DNA from: Pseudomonadota bacterium
GTDB taxonomy: Bacteria > Pseudomonadota > Gammaproteobacteria > Burkholderiales > Burkholderiaceae_C
Reading direction: 5' to 3'
NCBI GenBank assembly: GCA_020161145.1
Contig: JAIUPQ010000010.1
Span: 1 to 64,000, forward strand
Length of the DNA stretch: 64,000 nt
Under the pieces are notes generated by a model, which was not told the DNA's origin, made no database searches, and worked only from the letters and a program-made list of their open reading frames with translations. Shown here piece by piece: positions 18,693-27,652 of the stretch (position 1 is its first letter; the number at the start of each line of letters is the position of its first letter). A program made the translations under genes and the position numbers.

Positions 18693-19178
18693 ATGTTCAA
18701 TCGCAAACAAGCAGCGCTGCTGCTGGCGGCCAGCCTGCTGGCCGTGGGGGCCCAGGCCAAGGTGCTGACCAGCGGGGCCTATGGCGCCAACTTCACGTTC
18801 AGCACGGCCAGCCCCAAGACGCCGGTGCCACTGACGTCCACAGGGGCCACCAGCATCACCTTCAACGCGGCCAAGGCCGGCACTTATGTGCTGGCGTTTT
18901 CGGCCGAGTGCTCGGCCGACAACGGCACCACCGGCACCGGTGGCTGGGTTGACATCGACGTGGAGGTCAATGGGGCGATCATCTCGCCCACCATCGGCGG
19001 GTTGGACGCCTTCTGCTCACCCAACGGCACGGTGGGCCATGACGGCTGGGTGCGGGCGGCCATCACCATGCCCATCAAGCTGGTGGCAGGCTCCAACACC
19101 ATCCGCGTGCTGGGCGGCATCAACTCGGGTGTCACCAGCGGCTGGCTGGGCGATACGGCCACGGTCGTCGACAACTGA
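18693..19178 (+). CDS. Small secreted protein of unknown function
   Basis: The 161-residue precursor has a clear signal peptide (MFNRKQAALLLAASLLAVGA, likely cut after AQA). The mature part is Thr/Gly/Ser-rich and probably beta-sandwich, with repeated strand patterns (GATSITFNAAKAGTYVLAFS, WVDIDVEVNGAIIS, MPIKLVAGSNTIRVLGG) and only two Cys (AECSAD and DAFCSP) that could form a disulfide. This resembles carbohydrate-binding-like or exopolymer-associated folds, but I recognise no named family. GGAGGAGGAG lies just before the ATG. It stands alone on the plus strand and its last 47 bases overlap the lnt 3' end. Confidence 0.75.
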   Translation: MFNRKQAALLLAASLLAVGAQAKVLTSGAYGANFTFSTASPKTPVPLTSTGATSITFNAAKAGTYVLAFSAECSADNGTTGTGGWVDIDVEVNGAIISPTIGGLDAFCSPNGTVGHDGWVRAAITMPIKLVAGSNTIRVLGGINSGVTSGWLGDTATVVDN

Positions 19179-20625
19179 GCAACCAGGCGCCGGCCAGCAG
19201 CCACAGCGGCGCCAACCCCCAGGCCGCAAGCCAGCGCGCGTAAGGCGTGCTGCCCTTGCGGCCTTGTGCCGTCACCTCCAGCGTGCCGACGACCAGCGGC
19301 GCCAGCCGCACGGTGACGCGGCCCTCGTGATCCACCAGGGCGGTGGCGCCGGTGTTGGTGGCGCGGGCCACGGCACGCTGGAACTCCAGTGCCCGCATGC
19401 GCGAGAACTGCAGGTGCTGGTCTTGCACCAGGTGCGGGCCGAACCAGGCCAGGTTGGTGGCGTTGACCATCAGCGTGGCCGCCTCGGGGCCGACGAAGGC
19501 GTCGGCGAAGTCCTCGCCGAACAGGTCTTCGTAGCAGATCAGCGGCCGCACGCGCTGATCGCCCACCACGAACGGCCGGGTCTCGCGGCCATGCCCCTGG
19601 TCGCCCAGCGGAATGGCCAGCAGATCGACGAACCAGCGGAATCCCCAGGGTACGAACTCGCCAAACGGCAGCAGGTGGCGCTTGCCATAGGCGTAGCCGG
19701 CGCTTTGGCCGCCGACGCCCATCAGCGTGTTGACGTAGAGGCCTTGCTCGCCTTTGTCGAAGAGCCCGATCAGCGCGGCCCGGCCCTGGCCGAACGGCGC
19801 CGTCAGCGCTTGCCAGCGCTCGGCGTCGAGCGCCTCGCGCGGCAGCGGCAACACCGATTCGGGCGTGACCACCAGGTCGCCTTTTGCCGCATGCAGCTGG
19901 GCCTCTAGGCGGGCCAGGCCTTGCAGCAGGTAGTCGGCGTCGAACTTCAGATCCTGGGCGATGGCAGGCTGGATCAGGCTGATGCGCAACGGGCCGACCG
20001 GGTTGGTGAAGTGCTGCGGCAGCGCGAGGCCGATCAGCGGCAGCGCCAGGCCCGCGGCCAGCGCGGGCAGCGCGCGGCGGCGGGCGATGACCGCCTGCGC
20101 CAGCGCGGCCGCCAGCAAGGCCACCACGAAGCCGATGCCGTGCACGCCAATCCAGGGCGCCAGCCGCGCCAGCGGGCCGTCGGTGTGGGGGTAGCCGCTG
20201 GCCATCCAGGCAAAGCCGGTGAACCACTGGGCGCGCGCCAGCTCCATCACCAGCCAGGCCGCGGCAAACGTCAGTGCATCGGGCAGCGGCGAGCCGCGCC
20301 GCAGCCAGGCGGCCAGCGCCATGGCAGCGGCCACGTAGGCGGACTGGAAGGCGCACAGCAGCCCCACTGCCAAGGCCGACGGCAGCGACGGCAGGCCGCC
20401 GAAGTCATGCAGGCTGACATAGAGCCACCACAGGCCGGTGACAAACCAGCCCATGCCGAACGCCGCGCCCCGTGCGGCGGCCTGGGCCGGCGTGGCCCGC
20501 TGCACCAGCGCCGCCAGCAAGGCCAGCGCCAGCGGCGACAGCCACCACCAGCCGGTGGGCGCAAAAGCGGCCGTGTGCAGGGCGCCGGCCGCCAGGGCCA
20601 GCGGCAGCGCTGCCTGCGGCCTCAT
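19132..20625 (-). CDS. lnt: Apolipoprotein N-acyltransferase Lnt
   Basis: Lnt performs the last step of lipoprotein maturation, N-acylating the lipid-modified Cys on the periplasmic face. The 497-residue protein (E. coli 512) has about six N-terminal helices followed by a nitrilase-like domain. Catalytic candidates are the Glu in VVTPESVLPLP, the Lys in YGKRHLLPFGEFVPW and the Cys in PLICYEDLFGE. A last helix (WGLAPLWLLAGAWLLS) anchors the C-terminus. The start overlaps the corC stop by four bases, giving the common corC-lnt pair. The 3' end overlaps the convergent secreted-protein gene. Confidence 0.96.
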   Translation of the reverse strand: MRPQAALPLALAAGALHTAAFAPTGWWWLSPLALALLAALVQRATPAQAAARGAAFGMGWFVTGLWWLYVSLHDFGGLPSLPSALAVGLLCAFQSAYVAAAMALAAWLRRGSPLPDALTFAAAWLVMELARAQWFTGFAWMASGYPHTDGPLARLAPWIGVHGIGFVVALLAAALAQAVIARRRALPALAAGLALPLIGLALPQHFTNPVGPLRISLIQPAIAQDLKFDADYLLQGLARLEAQLHAAKGDLVVTPESVLPLPREALDAERWQALTAPFGQGRAALIGLFDKGEQGLYVNTLMGVGGQSAGYAYGKRHLLPFGEFVPWGFRWFVDLLAIPLGDQGHGRETRPFVVGDQRVRPLICYEDLFGEDFADAFVGPEAATLMVNATNLAWFGPHLVQDQHLQFSRMRALEFQRAVARATNTGATALVDHEGRVTVRLAPLVVGTLEVTAQGRKGSTPYARWLAAWGLAPLWLLAGAWLLSCRRPWPYRPASRW

Positions 20626-21500
20626 GCGGCCGGTTTGGCGGGGCGCACCTTGAACCAGCGCACCGCACCGCCACGCGTCAGCATGACGGTGAAGGTGTAG
20701 CCGGCCAGCGTGACGGACTCGCCACGCTGGGGCACGCGCCCCAGCTCATGGGCGATCAGGCCGCCGATGGTGTCGAACTGCTCGCTCGCCAGCGTGGTAT
20801 CCAGGGCCTCGTTGACGCTGTCGATCTCGGCGTCGCCGGCCACTCGCTGGCTGCCGTCGGCCAGCGTGTAGAAGCTGGCCGGGGCCTCGTCCTCGTCGAA
20901 CTCGTCTTCGATCTCGCCGACGATTTCTTCGAGCACGTCCTCGATGGTGATGAGGCCGGCGGTGGTGCCGAACTCGTCGATGACGATGGCCAGGTGGTTG
21001 CGGTTGCTGCGAAATTCGGCCAGCAACTCATTGAGCCGCTTGGACTCGGGAATGAACAGGGCCGGACGCAGCAGCGTGCGCAGCGACAGCTCGGGCGCCC
21101 GCTGGAGCTTGAGCAAGTCCTTGGCCATCAGCGTGCCGATGATGTTGTCGCGGCTGCCTTCGACCACCGGAAAGCGCGAGTGGCCGGAGTCGATCACCGT
21201 GAACAGCAGCCGCTCGTAGGGCCAGGTGATGTCCAGCACATCCATGCGCGGCGCAGCCACCATCACGTCGCCCGCCACCCGGTCGGCCATGCGCAACACA
21301 CCTTCGAGCATGGCGCGCGACTGCGGATCGATCAGCTCGCGTTGCTCGGCCTCGGCCAGCGTGGCCATCAGCTCGGCGGTGGAATCGGGGCCGGGGGAGA
21401 GGAATTCGACGATGCGCTCGAACAGCGAGCGCTTGTCCACCAGCGGCTCGGCGCTGGGGCGGCCCGCACGGGGCGGACGCGAAGGCGGTTGATCGGACAA
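20622..21500 (-). CDS. corC: CorC/HlyC-type CBS-domain protein
   Basis: The 292-residue protein, the same length as E. coli CorC/YbeX, has two CBS domains (about residues 65-185, with MVAAPRMDVLDI and GHSRFPVVEGSRDNIIGTL) and a C-terminal CorC_HlyC domain (DGSQRVAGDAEIDSVNEALD to GYTFTVMLTRGGAVRWFKV). YbeX has been linked to magnesium handling and to ribosome metabolism; the exact job is uncertain. I chose the TTG at 21500 (giving MSDQPPSRPP) because no suitable ATG exists near the conserved start and the frame runs on upstream; no good ribosome-binding site is visible. Confidence 0.88.
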   Translation of the reverse strand: MSDQPPSRPPRAGRPSAEPLVDKRSLFERIVEFLSPGPDSTAELMATLAEAEQRELIDPQSRAMLEGVLRMADRVAGDVMVAAPRMDVLDITWPYERLLFTVIDSGHSRFPVVEGSRDNIIGTLMAKDLLKLQRAPELSLRTLLRPALFIPESKRLNELLAEFRSNRNHLAIVIDEFGTTAGLITIEDVLEEIVGEIEDEFDEDEAPASFYTLADGSQRVAGDAEIDSVNEALDTTLASEQFDTIGGLIAHELGRVPQRGESVTLAGYTFTVMLTRGGAVRWFKVRPAKPAA

Positions 21501-21582
21501 GGGGGCTGGCGCCGGCAGTCGGGGAAGAACAAGAATACCCCATGCACAATTGCGGGTTGACTGGATCCGCAGGAGCGCCCGC

Positions 21583-22653
21583 ATGACCACCCCGACCGCC
21601 ACCCCCATTGCCGCCACCATCCTCACGGGTTTTCTGGGCGCCGGCAAGACGACGCTGCTGCGCCGGGTGCTGTCCGAGGCGCACGGCCAGAAGATCGCCG
21701 TCATCGAAAACGAGTTCGGCGAAGAGAACATCGATAACGAGATCCTGGTGGCCGATACCACCGAGAACATCGTGCAGATGAGCAACGGCTGCGTCTGCTG
21801 CACCATCCGTGAGGATTTGCGCGCCACGCTGACCGATCTGGCCGCCCGTCGGCGCAAGGGCGAGCTGGACTTCGAGCGGGTCATCATCGAGACCACGGGC
21901 CTGGCCGACCCCGGCCCCGTGGCGCAGACCTTCTTCATGGATGACGAAGTGGCCGAGGCCTACCAGCTCGACGCCATCCTCACCCTGGTCGATGCCAAAC
22001 ACGCCGATCAGCAGCTGGACAGCCGCCAGGAGGCGCGCCGCCAGGTGGGCTTTGCCGATCAGATCTTCCTGACCAAGACCGATCTGGTGGACGCGGCCGC
22101 CGTACAGGCGCTGACCCACCGCCTCAAGCACATGAACCCGCGCGCGCCCATCACCCCGGTGCACTTCGGCGAGGTGCCGCTGGCCACGGTGCTGGATCTG
22201 AAGGGCTTCAACCTGAACGCCAAGCTGGACATCGACCCCGAGTTCCTCGCCGCAGACGACCACCACCATGGTCACCACGATCACGACCATCACCACCATG
22301 ACCATGACCACGCGCATGGCGAGCACTGCGACCACCCGCACCACCATCATCACGACGACGATGTGAAATCCTTCGTCTTTCGCAGCACGAAGCCGCTGTC
22401 GCCGACGCGGCTGGAGGACTTTCTGGGCGCTATCGTCCAGGTCTACGGCCCCAAGATGCTGCGCTACAAAGGCGTGCTGCATCTGAAGGGCAGCGAGCGC
22501 AAGGTGATCTTCCAGGGCGTGCACCAGTTGATGGGCAGCGACATGGGCCCCAAATGGGCGCCCGGCGAGGCCAAAGTCAGCAAAATGGTGTTCATTGGCA
22601 TCGATCTGCCCAAAGACATCCTGCTCGAAGGATTGAAGGCTTGCGAGGTGTGA
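21583..22653 (+). CDS. COG0523 (CobW/ZNG1-type) metallochaperone GTPase
   Basis: The 356-residue protein has the P-loop GFLGAGKTT, the ENEFGEENIDNEI switch region, the metal-binding CxCC motif GCVCCT, the NKxD-like LTKTD and a CobW C-terminal domain (ending PKDILLEGLKACEV). Between them, around residues 227-262, lies a very His/Asp-rich stretch typical of zinc-handling members. COG0523 GTPases deliver metal, often zinc, to client proteins. AGGAG lies 7 bases before the ATG. It is followed at 74 bases by a DksA gene lacking most zinc ligands, which makes a zinc-economy role attractive but unproven. I saw no clear Zur box. Confidence 0.93.
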   Translation: MTTPTATPIAATILTGFLGAGKTTLLRRVLSEAHGQKIAVIENEFGEENIDNEILVADTTENIVQMSNGCVCCTIREDLRATLTDLAARRRKGELDFERVIIETTGLADPGPVAQTFFMDDEVAEAYQLDAILTLVDAKHADQQLDSRQEARRQVGFADQIFLTKTDLVDAAAVQALTHRLKHMNPRAPITPVHFGEVPLATVLDLKGFNLNAKLDIDPEFLAADDHHHGHHDHDHHHHDHDHAHGEHCDHPHHHHHDDDVKSFVFRSTKPLSPTRLEDFLGAIVQVYGPKMLRYKGVLHLKGSERKVIFQGVHQLMGSDMGPKWAPGEAKVSKMVFIGIDLPKDILLEGLKACEV

Positions 22654-22727
22654 CTAAAATGCCGCGCCCGACGCAGCGCCCCCCCAACGTGTGTTGCCCG
22701 TATTGAATCAGCAGAGGAGGCACTGTC

Positions 22728-23297
22728 ATGTCCACCACGCCTTCGGCTAAGAAGTCCCCAGCCGCCCATAGTTTCAACGACCGGTTTTCGCCCGCCAAGC
22801 CGCGTGCGGACGTGCCGCTCGCGCCGACCAAACCGGCGGCCAAGCCCAACCCCAAGTTGGCCAACGCCTGGAAGACCAAATCCGGCCGCGAGCTGACCGA
22901 GGAAGAGCTGCTGGCCATGCCCGAGGCCGAGTACATGAACGACAAGCAGCTGGAGTACTTCCGCCAGCTGCTGGAGCAGCAGAAGGCCTCGCTGCTGTCC
23001 AACGCCGGTGAAACCACCGAACACCTGCGCGAGGACACCTCCATCGTGCCCGACCCGGCCGACCGCGCCACCATCGAGGAAGAGCACGCACTGGAGCTGC
23101 GCACGCGCGACCGCGAGCGCAAGCTGCTCAAGAAGATCACCCAGGCCATTGCCCTGATCGACGTGGGCGAGTACGGCTTTTGCGACGAAACGGGCGAGCC
23201 CATCGGCCTGCGTCGTCTGCTGGCCCGGCCCACGGCCACGCTGACGCTGGAGGCGCAGCAGCGCCGCGAGATGAAGCAGAAGATGTTTGGCGACTGA
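22728..23297 (+). CDS. dksA: RNA polymerase-binding transcription factor DksA
   Basis: DksA binds the RNA polymerase secondary channel and, with ppGpp, redirects transcription in the stringent response. The 189-residue protein has an extended Ala/Pro/Lys-rich N-terminus (about 60 residues beyond the 151-residue E. coli form), the coiled coil (YMNDKQLEYFRQLLEQQKAS; DPADRATIEEEHALELRTRD with the tip acidic residues) and the globular end. In the zinc-finger segment EYGFCDETGEPIGLRRLLARP only one of four Cys ligands remains, so it is a zinc-independent form. AGAGGAGG precedes the ATG. Confidence 0.95.
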   Translation: MSTTPSAKKSPAAHSFNDRFSPAKPRADVPLAPTKPAAKPNPKLANAWKTKSGRELTEEELLAMPEAEYMNDKQLEYFRQLLEQQKASLLSNAGETTEHLREDTSIVPDPADRATIEEEHALELRTRDRERKLLKKITQAIALIDVGEYGFCDETGEPIGLRRLLARPTATLTLEAQQRREMKQKMFGD

Positions 23298-23310
23298 GAC
23301 CGCCCGGACC

Positions 23311-24873
23311 ATGAGTGACGCCAGCCGCCCCAACATGCTGCGCCGCATGGCGCAGCGGGCGGCTGCGCCAGGACAGCCGCCGTGGCGCCCGTCGCAGGTC
23401 GGCACACAGGCAGAAGACCGCGCGCTGCTGCGCGAGATGATCGAGCGCAAGCGCCGCAACGACCTGGTGCGCAAGCGCGAGCTGGACATGTTGCGCCGCG
23501 TGCGCCATGAGGGTCTGACGCCCGATCAGGCGGCGGCCCTGGATGCACCCATCAGCGTGCCCGGTGAGCTGGATCCGGCCCCGGTGGCCGACGGCAGCCG
23601 CATGCGCGCCAAGATCGACGAGATCGAGCTGGCCATGGTAGGCGTGCCCGGTGGCGGCGCGCAGCGTGCCCCGCGGCTCACCCGGCCGGTCCGGCTGGAA
23701 GGCCCCAGCACCGTGCATGCCTATGTCGAGGCGCAGGCGACGCGGGTCATGCCCTCGACGGTGGTCACCGCCGGGCCCGGCCAGCAGCCCACCGAGATAC
23801 CCGCTCCCGATGCCGCCGACATGCGCCACGACCCGGTGCTGGACGTGGCCGTGATGGCGTTTGCCGGGGGCGATCCGGCCGCCGCCGAGCGCGAATTGCA
23901 AACCCTGATCCAGGGTGCCTGCGTGGACGACCCCGACACCTGGCTGGTGCTGGCCGACCTGTACCGTGCCACGGGCCAGCGCACGCCGTTCGAGGCCCTG
24001 GCCATGACGTTCAGCCGCAGCTTCGACCGCTCGCCGCCGCAGTGGTTTTCGCTGCCGGCGCTGGCGGCAGCCGATCTGGCGGCGCGCGGCACCGTCACCG
24101 TGGTGCCGGGCTCGCCCGTCTGGGTGGCGCCGGCGCGGCTGGACGCAGCCGATGTGGAGACCTTGAGCAGCCACTGCGCCCAGCACCCCTCGCCCTGGGT
24201 CATGGACTGGGGCGCGCTGCGTCACCTGACACCGGCCGGGGCGCAGAAGCTGGTGCAGCTGGCGCACGCCTGGAGCACCAGCGAAGCCACGCTGCATTGG
24301 CGCGGCGTGGCGCCGCTGCTGGCTGCCTTGCAGATCGCCACCCCCACGGGCCAGCGCAACGTGCCGCCGGTGCTGTGGCTGGCGCGCCTGGCGGTGCTGC
24401 GGCTGGCGCACCGGCCGCAGGCCTTCGAGGTCGTGGCCATCGACTATTGCGTCACCTACGAGGTGTCGCCGCCCAGCTGGGAGCCGTTGCGCTGCCGCGT
24501 CCACGCCGATTCCGAGCAAAGCGACGCCACCACGGCCGTCCTCACGGAGCCGCCCACCAGCAACTTCAGCGAGGCCCCCCTGCCCGACGAGGTCGTGCTG
24601 CCGATGGTGGGCGACTGGGTGGGCGACGTCAGCGGCACGCTGGCGGGCTGGACCAGCGTCATCGAGGCCACGCCGCGTGCGCGCATCGTGCTGTGTGCGG
24701 CGCTGCTGACGCGCATCGATTTCACGGCGGCGGGTGACGTGCTCAACTGGGTGGCCGCCAGCCGCACCAAGGGACGCGACCTGCGCTTTACCGACCTGCA
24801 CCGGCTGACCGCACTGATGCTCAGCGTGATGGGCCTGCAGGATCACGCCCCCCTGTTCATGCGCCGGACCTAG
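23311..24873 (+). CDS. STAS-like domain protein of unknown function (dksA-hslV neighbourhood)
   Basis: The 520-residue protein has a basic N-terminus ([12 protein letters not shown], and an [20 protein letters not shown] helix). A helical stretch around residues 175-235 ([28 protein letters not shown], then a [22 protein letters not shown] stretch) resembles FimV/TPR-type helices. Two regions then look like STAS folds, around residues 265-385 ([20 protein letters not shown]) and 430-515 ([20 protein letters not shown]). Nothing catalytic is visible. It sits 13 bases after dksA and directly before hslVU. Regulatory scaffold is my guess. Confidence 0.7.
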   Translation: MSDASRPNMLRRMAQRAAAPGQPPWRPSQVGTQAEDRALLREMIERKRRNDLVRKRELDMLRRVRHEGLTPDQAAALDAPISVPGELDPAPVADGSRMRAKIDEIELAMVGVPGGGAQRAPRLTRPVRLEGPSTVHAYVEAQATRVMPSTVVTAGPGQQPTEIPAPDAADMRHDPVLDVAVMAFAGGDPAAAERELQTLIQGACVDDPDTWLVLADLYRATGQRTPFEALAMTFSRSFDRSPPQWFSLPALAAADLAARGTVTVVPGSPVWVAPARLDAADVETLSSHCAQHPSPWVMDWGALRHLTPAGAQKLVQLAHAWSTSEATLHWRGVAPLLAALQIATPTGQRNVPPVLWLARLAVLRLAHRPQAFEVVAIDYCVTYEVSPPSWEPLRCRVHADSEQSDATTAVLTEPPTSNFSEAPLPDEVVLPMVGDWVGDVSGTLAGWTSVIEATPRARIVLCAALLTRIDFTAAGDVLNWVAASRTKGRDLRFTDLHRLTALMLSVMGLQDHAPLFMRRT

Positions 24874-24900
24874 CGGCGCGGGCGGCAGCCCTGCGGGCCT

Positions 24901-24929
24901 CTTGTGTTTTGGCCCGGCCGGGCTCATAT
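24901..24929 (+). promoter_or_regulatory. Possible heat-shock (sigma-32) promoter of hslVU
   Basis: CTTGTGT (24901-24907) and GCTCATAT (24922-24929) are separated by 14 bases, resembling the sigma-32 pattern CTTGAAA-N13/16-CCCATNT. The same bases also fit sigma-70 (TTGTGT, 17, CATATG). Transcription would begin only a few bases before the hslV ATG at 24939. Confidence 0.4.
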
Positions 24930-24938
24930 GGGACGCTT

Positions 24939-25475
24939 ATGCAAACCACATTTCATGGCACGACCATCGTCAGCGTGCGCCGCAACGGCCAGGTGGCCCT
25001 GGGCGGAGACGGCCAGGTGACGCTGGGCCACATCGTCGTCAAAGGCAGTGCGCGCAAGGTGCGGCGGCTGCATCACGACAAGGTGCTGGCCGGCTTTGCC
25101 GGCGCCACCGCCGATGCGTTCACGCTGTTCGAGCGCTTCGAAGCCAAGCTCGAAAAACACGGCGGCCACCTGGTGCGCGCGGCCATCGAGCTGACGCGCG
25201 ACTGGCGCACCGACAAGGTGCTGCGCAACCTGGAGGCCATGCTGGCCGTGGCCGACCATGAGGCCTCGCTCATCATCACCGGCAACGGCGACGTGCTGGA
25301 GCCCGAGCTGGGCATCGTGGCCATTGGCTCGGGCGGCGCCTTTGCGCAGGCGGCGGCGCGGGCGCTGCTGACCCACACCGAACTGCCGGCTGCCGACATC
25401 GTCAAGCAGTCGCTGGTCATTGCCAGCGAGCTGTGCATCTACACCAACGACCACCACACCATCGAAGTGCTATGA
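24939..25475 (+). CDS. hslV: ATP-dependent protease peptidase subunit HslV
   Basis: HslV is the proteolytic ring of the HslUV (ClpQY) protease. The 178-residue precursor begins MQTTFHG, a short propeptide of the kind seen in betaproteobacteria, followed by [20 protein letters not shown]; processing should expose Thr-8 as the N-terminal nucleophile. [28 protein letters not shown] and the Lys region follow the family. A weak GGGA is the only ribosome-binding candidate. The stop overlaps the hslU start by four bases (ATGA). Confidence 0.96.
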   Translation: MQTTFHGTTIVSVRRNGQVALGGDGQVTLGHIVVKGSARKVRRLHHDKVLAGFAGATADAFTLFERFEAKLEKHGGHLVRAAIELTRDWRTDKVLRNLEAMLAVADHEASLIITGNGDVLEPELGIVAIGSGGAFAQAAARALLTHTELPAADIVKQSLVIASELCIYTNDHHTIEVL

Positions 25476-26779
25476 ATGAAGCCGGCCTGGGTATGACCCC
25501 GCGTGAAATCGTCGCCGAGCTGGACCGCCACATCGTCGGCCAGCAGGCCGCCAAGCGGGCGGTGGCCATCGCCATGCGCAACCGCTGGCGGCGCCAGCGC
25601 GTGCAGGGCGCGCTGCGCAGCGAGATCACGCCCAAGAACATCTTGATGATCGGCCCCACGGGTGTGGGCAAGACCGAGATCGCCCGGCGCCTGGCGCAGC
25701 TGGCCGACGCGCCCTTCATCAAGGTCGAGGCCACCAAGTTCACCGAGGTGGGCTATGTGGGCAAGGACGTGGACAGCATCGTGCGCGACCTGATCGACGT
25801 GGCGGTCAAGCAGGAGCGGGCCCGCGCGTTGGCCCTGGCGCGCCAGCGCGCCGAGGATGCCGCCGAAGACCGCGTGCTGGACGTGCTGGTGGGCGGCGGC
25901 GAGAGCAGCGCGCGCCAGACCTTTCGCAAGCGGCTGCGCGAGGGGCAGTTGGCCGACAAGGAGATAGAAATCGATCTGACCGAGACGCCCAAGCAGGTGG
26001 ACATCATGGCGCCGCCCGGCATGGAGGAAATGGCCGACCAGCTGCGCGGCATGTTTGCCGGCCTGCGCGGCGGGCGCACCAGCCGGCGCACGCTGCGCGT
26101 CGATGAGGCGCTGCGGCTGCTGGCCGAGGAAGAGGCGGCCAAGCTGGTCAACGACGAAGAGATCAAGACCCAGGCGCTGGCCAATGCCGAGCAGAACGGC
26201 ATCGTCTTCATCGACGAGATCGACAAGGTGGCGGTGCGCAGCCAGACCTCGGGCAGCGACGTGTCGCGCCAGGGCGTGCAGCGCGACCTGCTGCCGCTGG
26301 TCGAGGGCACCACGGTGCAGACCAAGCACGGCCTGGTCAAGACCGACCACATGCTGTTCATCGCCTCGGGCGCCTTCCACCTGGCCAAGCCCAGCGACCT
26401 GATCCCCGAGCTGCAGGGGCGCTTTCCCATCCGGGTCGAGTTGCAAAGCCTCAGCGTCGAAGACTTCGAGGCCATTCTGGGCAGCACCCACGCCAACCTG
26501 ATTCGTCAGTACCAGGCGCTGCTGGACACCGAGGGGGTGACGCTGGAGGTGGCGCCGGACGCGTTGCGGCGCATTGCCGAGATGGCTTACGACGTCAACG
26601 CCCGCACCGAGAACATCGGCGCCCGCCGGCTGGCCACGGTGATGGAGCGGCTGCTCGACGAGGTCAGCTTCGACGCCCCCGAGCGCCAGGGCCAGACCGT
26701 TGCCCTGACCGCCGCCGATGTCGCTGCGCGGCTGGGCGATCTGGTGCAAAACGAAGACCTCTCGCGCTACATCCTCTGA
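25472..26779 (+). CDS. hslU: ATP-dependent protease ATPase subunit HslU
   Basis: HslU is the AAA+ unfoldase partner of HslV. The 435-residue protein (E. coli 443) begins with [20 protein letters not shown], then Walker [28 protein letters not shown] (pore loop GYVG), a variable I-domain (about residues 110-225) with [13 protein letters not shown], Walker [11 protein letters not shown] and the sensor-2 helix [19 protein letters not shown]. It ends LSRYIL, the C-terminal tail that docks into HslV. The ATG at 25472 is fixed by overlap with the hslV stop. The last 13 bases overlap the convergent coaX gene. Confidence 0.97.
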   Translation: MNEAGLGMTPREIVAELDRHIVGQQAAKRAVAIAMRNRWRRQRVQGALRSEITPKNILMIGPTGVGKTEIARRLAQLADAPFIKVEATKFTEVGYVGKDVDSIVRDLIDVAVKQERARALALARQRAEDAAEDRVLDVLVGGGESSARQTFRKRLREGQLADKEIEIDLTETPKQVDIMAPPGMEEMADQLRGMFAGLRGGRTSRRTLRVDEALRLLAEEEAAKLVNDEEIKTQALANAEQNGIVFIDEIDKVAVRSQTSGSDVSRQGVQRDLLPLVEGTTVQTKHGLVKTDHMLFIASGAFHLAKPSDLIPELQGRFPIRVELQSLSVEDFEAILGSTHANLIRQYQALLDTEGVTLEVAPDALRRIAEMAYDVNARTENIGARRLATVMERLLDEVSFDAPERQGQTVALTAADVAARLGDLVQNEDLSRYIL

Positions 26780-27573
26780 CGCAAACGGTCGTCGGCCTCG
26801 CCGTTCTGGATGGCGCGCCGTTGCTGCTCGATGCGCAGCAAGCCGTCGAAGATCAGCGACTCCACCAGCTCGTGCTGCATGTCCAGATGGGGTGACACCT
26901 TCCAGCCTGCGCCGCCGGTGATCAGCACGCGCGGGGCCTGACCACTGGAGGCCGCCAGATGGCGGCGCATGCGGTCGATGGCGCCGGAGATGGCAAAAGT
27001 GCCGCCGCTGGTCAGCGCGTCCGAGGTGTTGGCCGGGAAGGGCACCACGTCGCCCGTGGGCACGCGCAGGCCGGCGGTGCCGCCCTCCAGCGCGCGCAGC
27101 ATGATGCCGTGGCCGGGCAGGATGATGCCGCCCAGGAAGGTGCCATCGCCAGCCAGGGCATCGACGGTGACGGCGGTGCCGATCATCACCACCAAGGCGG
27201 CATTGCCGGGCGTGGAGGCCTCGATGTGGGCGTGGGCGCCGATCAGCGCCACCCAGCGGTCGGCACCCAGGCGCATGGGGTGTTCATAGCGGTTGGTCAC
27301 GCCGGCCTCGTGGGCCGAAGGCACCACCCAGCGCGGCGCCACGTCCCACAGCTCCAACTGCTCTTCGATGCGCCGCCGCACCGCCTCGCCGGCCACCACG
27401 CAGCCCAGCATCCGGGTGGGTGCGGGCAGGTCGTGCCATTGGTCCTCGGCCAGCGAGTCGATGGTCTCCAGAAACACGGCGCCCGAGGCCAGGGGCTCGG
27501 CGCCCACCTCGGCGGCGGCGTACAGCGCCCATTTCAGCCGCGTATTGCCGGTGTCGATGGCCAGAAACGTCAT
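26767..27573 (-). CDS. coaX: Type III pantothenate kinase CoaX
   Basis: CoaX phosphorylates pantothenate, the first step of CoA synthesis, and belongs to the ASKHA fold. The 268-residue protein starts [18 protein letters not shown] with the phosphate loop DTGNT-x-K. It also has [12 protein letters not shown] (the GxDR motif), [13 protein letters not shown] and GGIILPG, and a final glycine loop VLITGGAG. A second in-frame ATG at 27582 would add three residues. It is divergent from icmF, which needs CoA thioester substrates. Confidence 0.93.
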   Translation of the reverse strand: MTFLAIDTGNTRLKWALYAAAEVGAEPLASGAVFLETIDSLAEDQWHDLPAPTRMLGCVVAGEAVRRRIEEQLELWDVAPRWVVPSAHEAGVTNRYEHPMRLGADRWVALIGAHAHIEASTPGNAALVVMIGTAVTVDALAGDGTFLGGIILPGHGIMLRALEGGTAGLRVPTGDVVPFPANTSDALTSGGTFAISGAIDRMRRHLAASSGQAPRVLITGGAGWKVSPHLDMQHELVESLIFDGLLRIEQQRRAIQNGEADDRLRQRM

Positions 27574-27610
27574 GGGGCGCAAGCCTACCAGCCGCCGCAG
27601 CCCGGCCTCC

Positions 27611-27616
27611 TAGAAT
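27611..27616 (+). promoter_or_regulatory. Possible -10 element TAGAAT before icmF
   Basis: TAGAAT lies 36 bases before the icmF ATG, in a CCTAGAATG context identical to that before the gene at 4589. ACCAGC lies 18 bases upstream in the -35 position but does not match TTGACA. Confidence 0.35.
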
Positions 27617-27652
27617 GAACCCTCCCCCCAGAGGACGAAATAGGAGACTGTG

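Noticed and set aside
15349..18768. A 1139-codon open frame antisense to glyS and glyQ
   Set aside because: It lies entirely over two genes with unmistakable motifs; its translation is His/Gln/Gly-rich shadow sequence.
21500..21583. Possible Zur-binding site between corC and the COG0523 gene
   Set aside because: No convincing GTTATA-type inverted repeat was found; CAATTG alone is too short.
22250..22360. CAC/CAT-rich tract looked like a simple repeat
   Set aside because: It is the in-frame His/Asp-rich metal-binding segment of the COG0523 GTPase.
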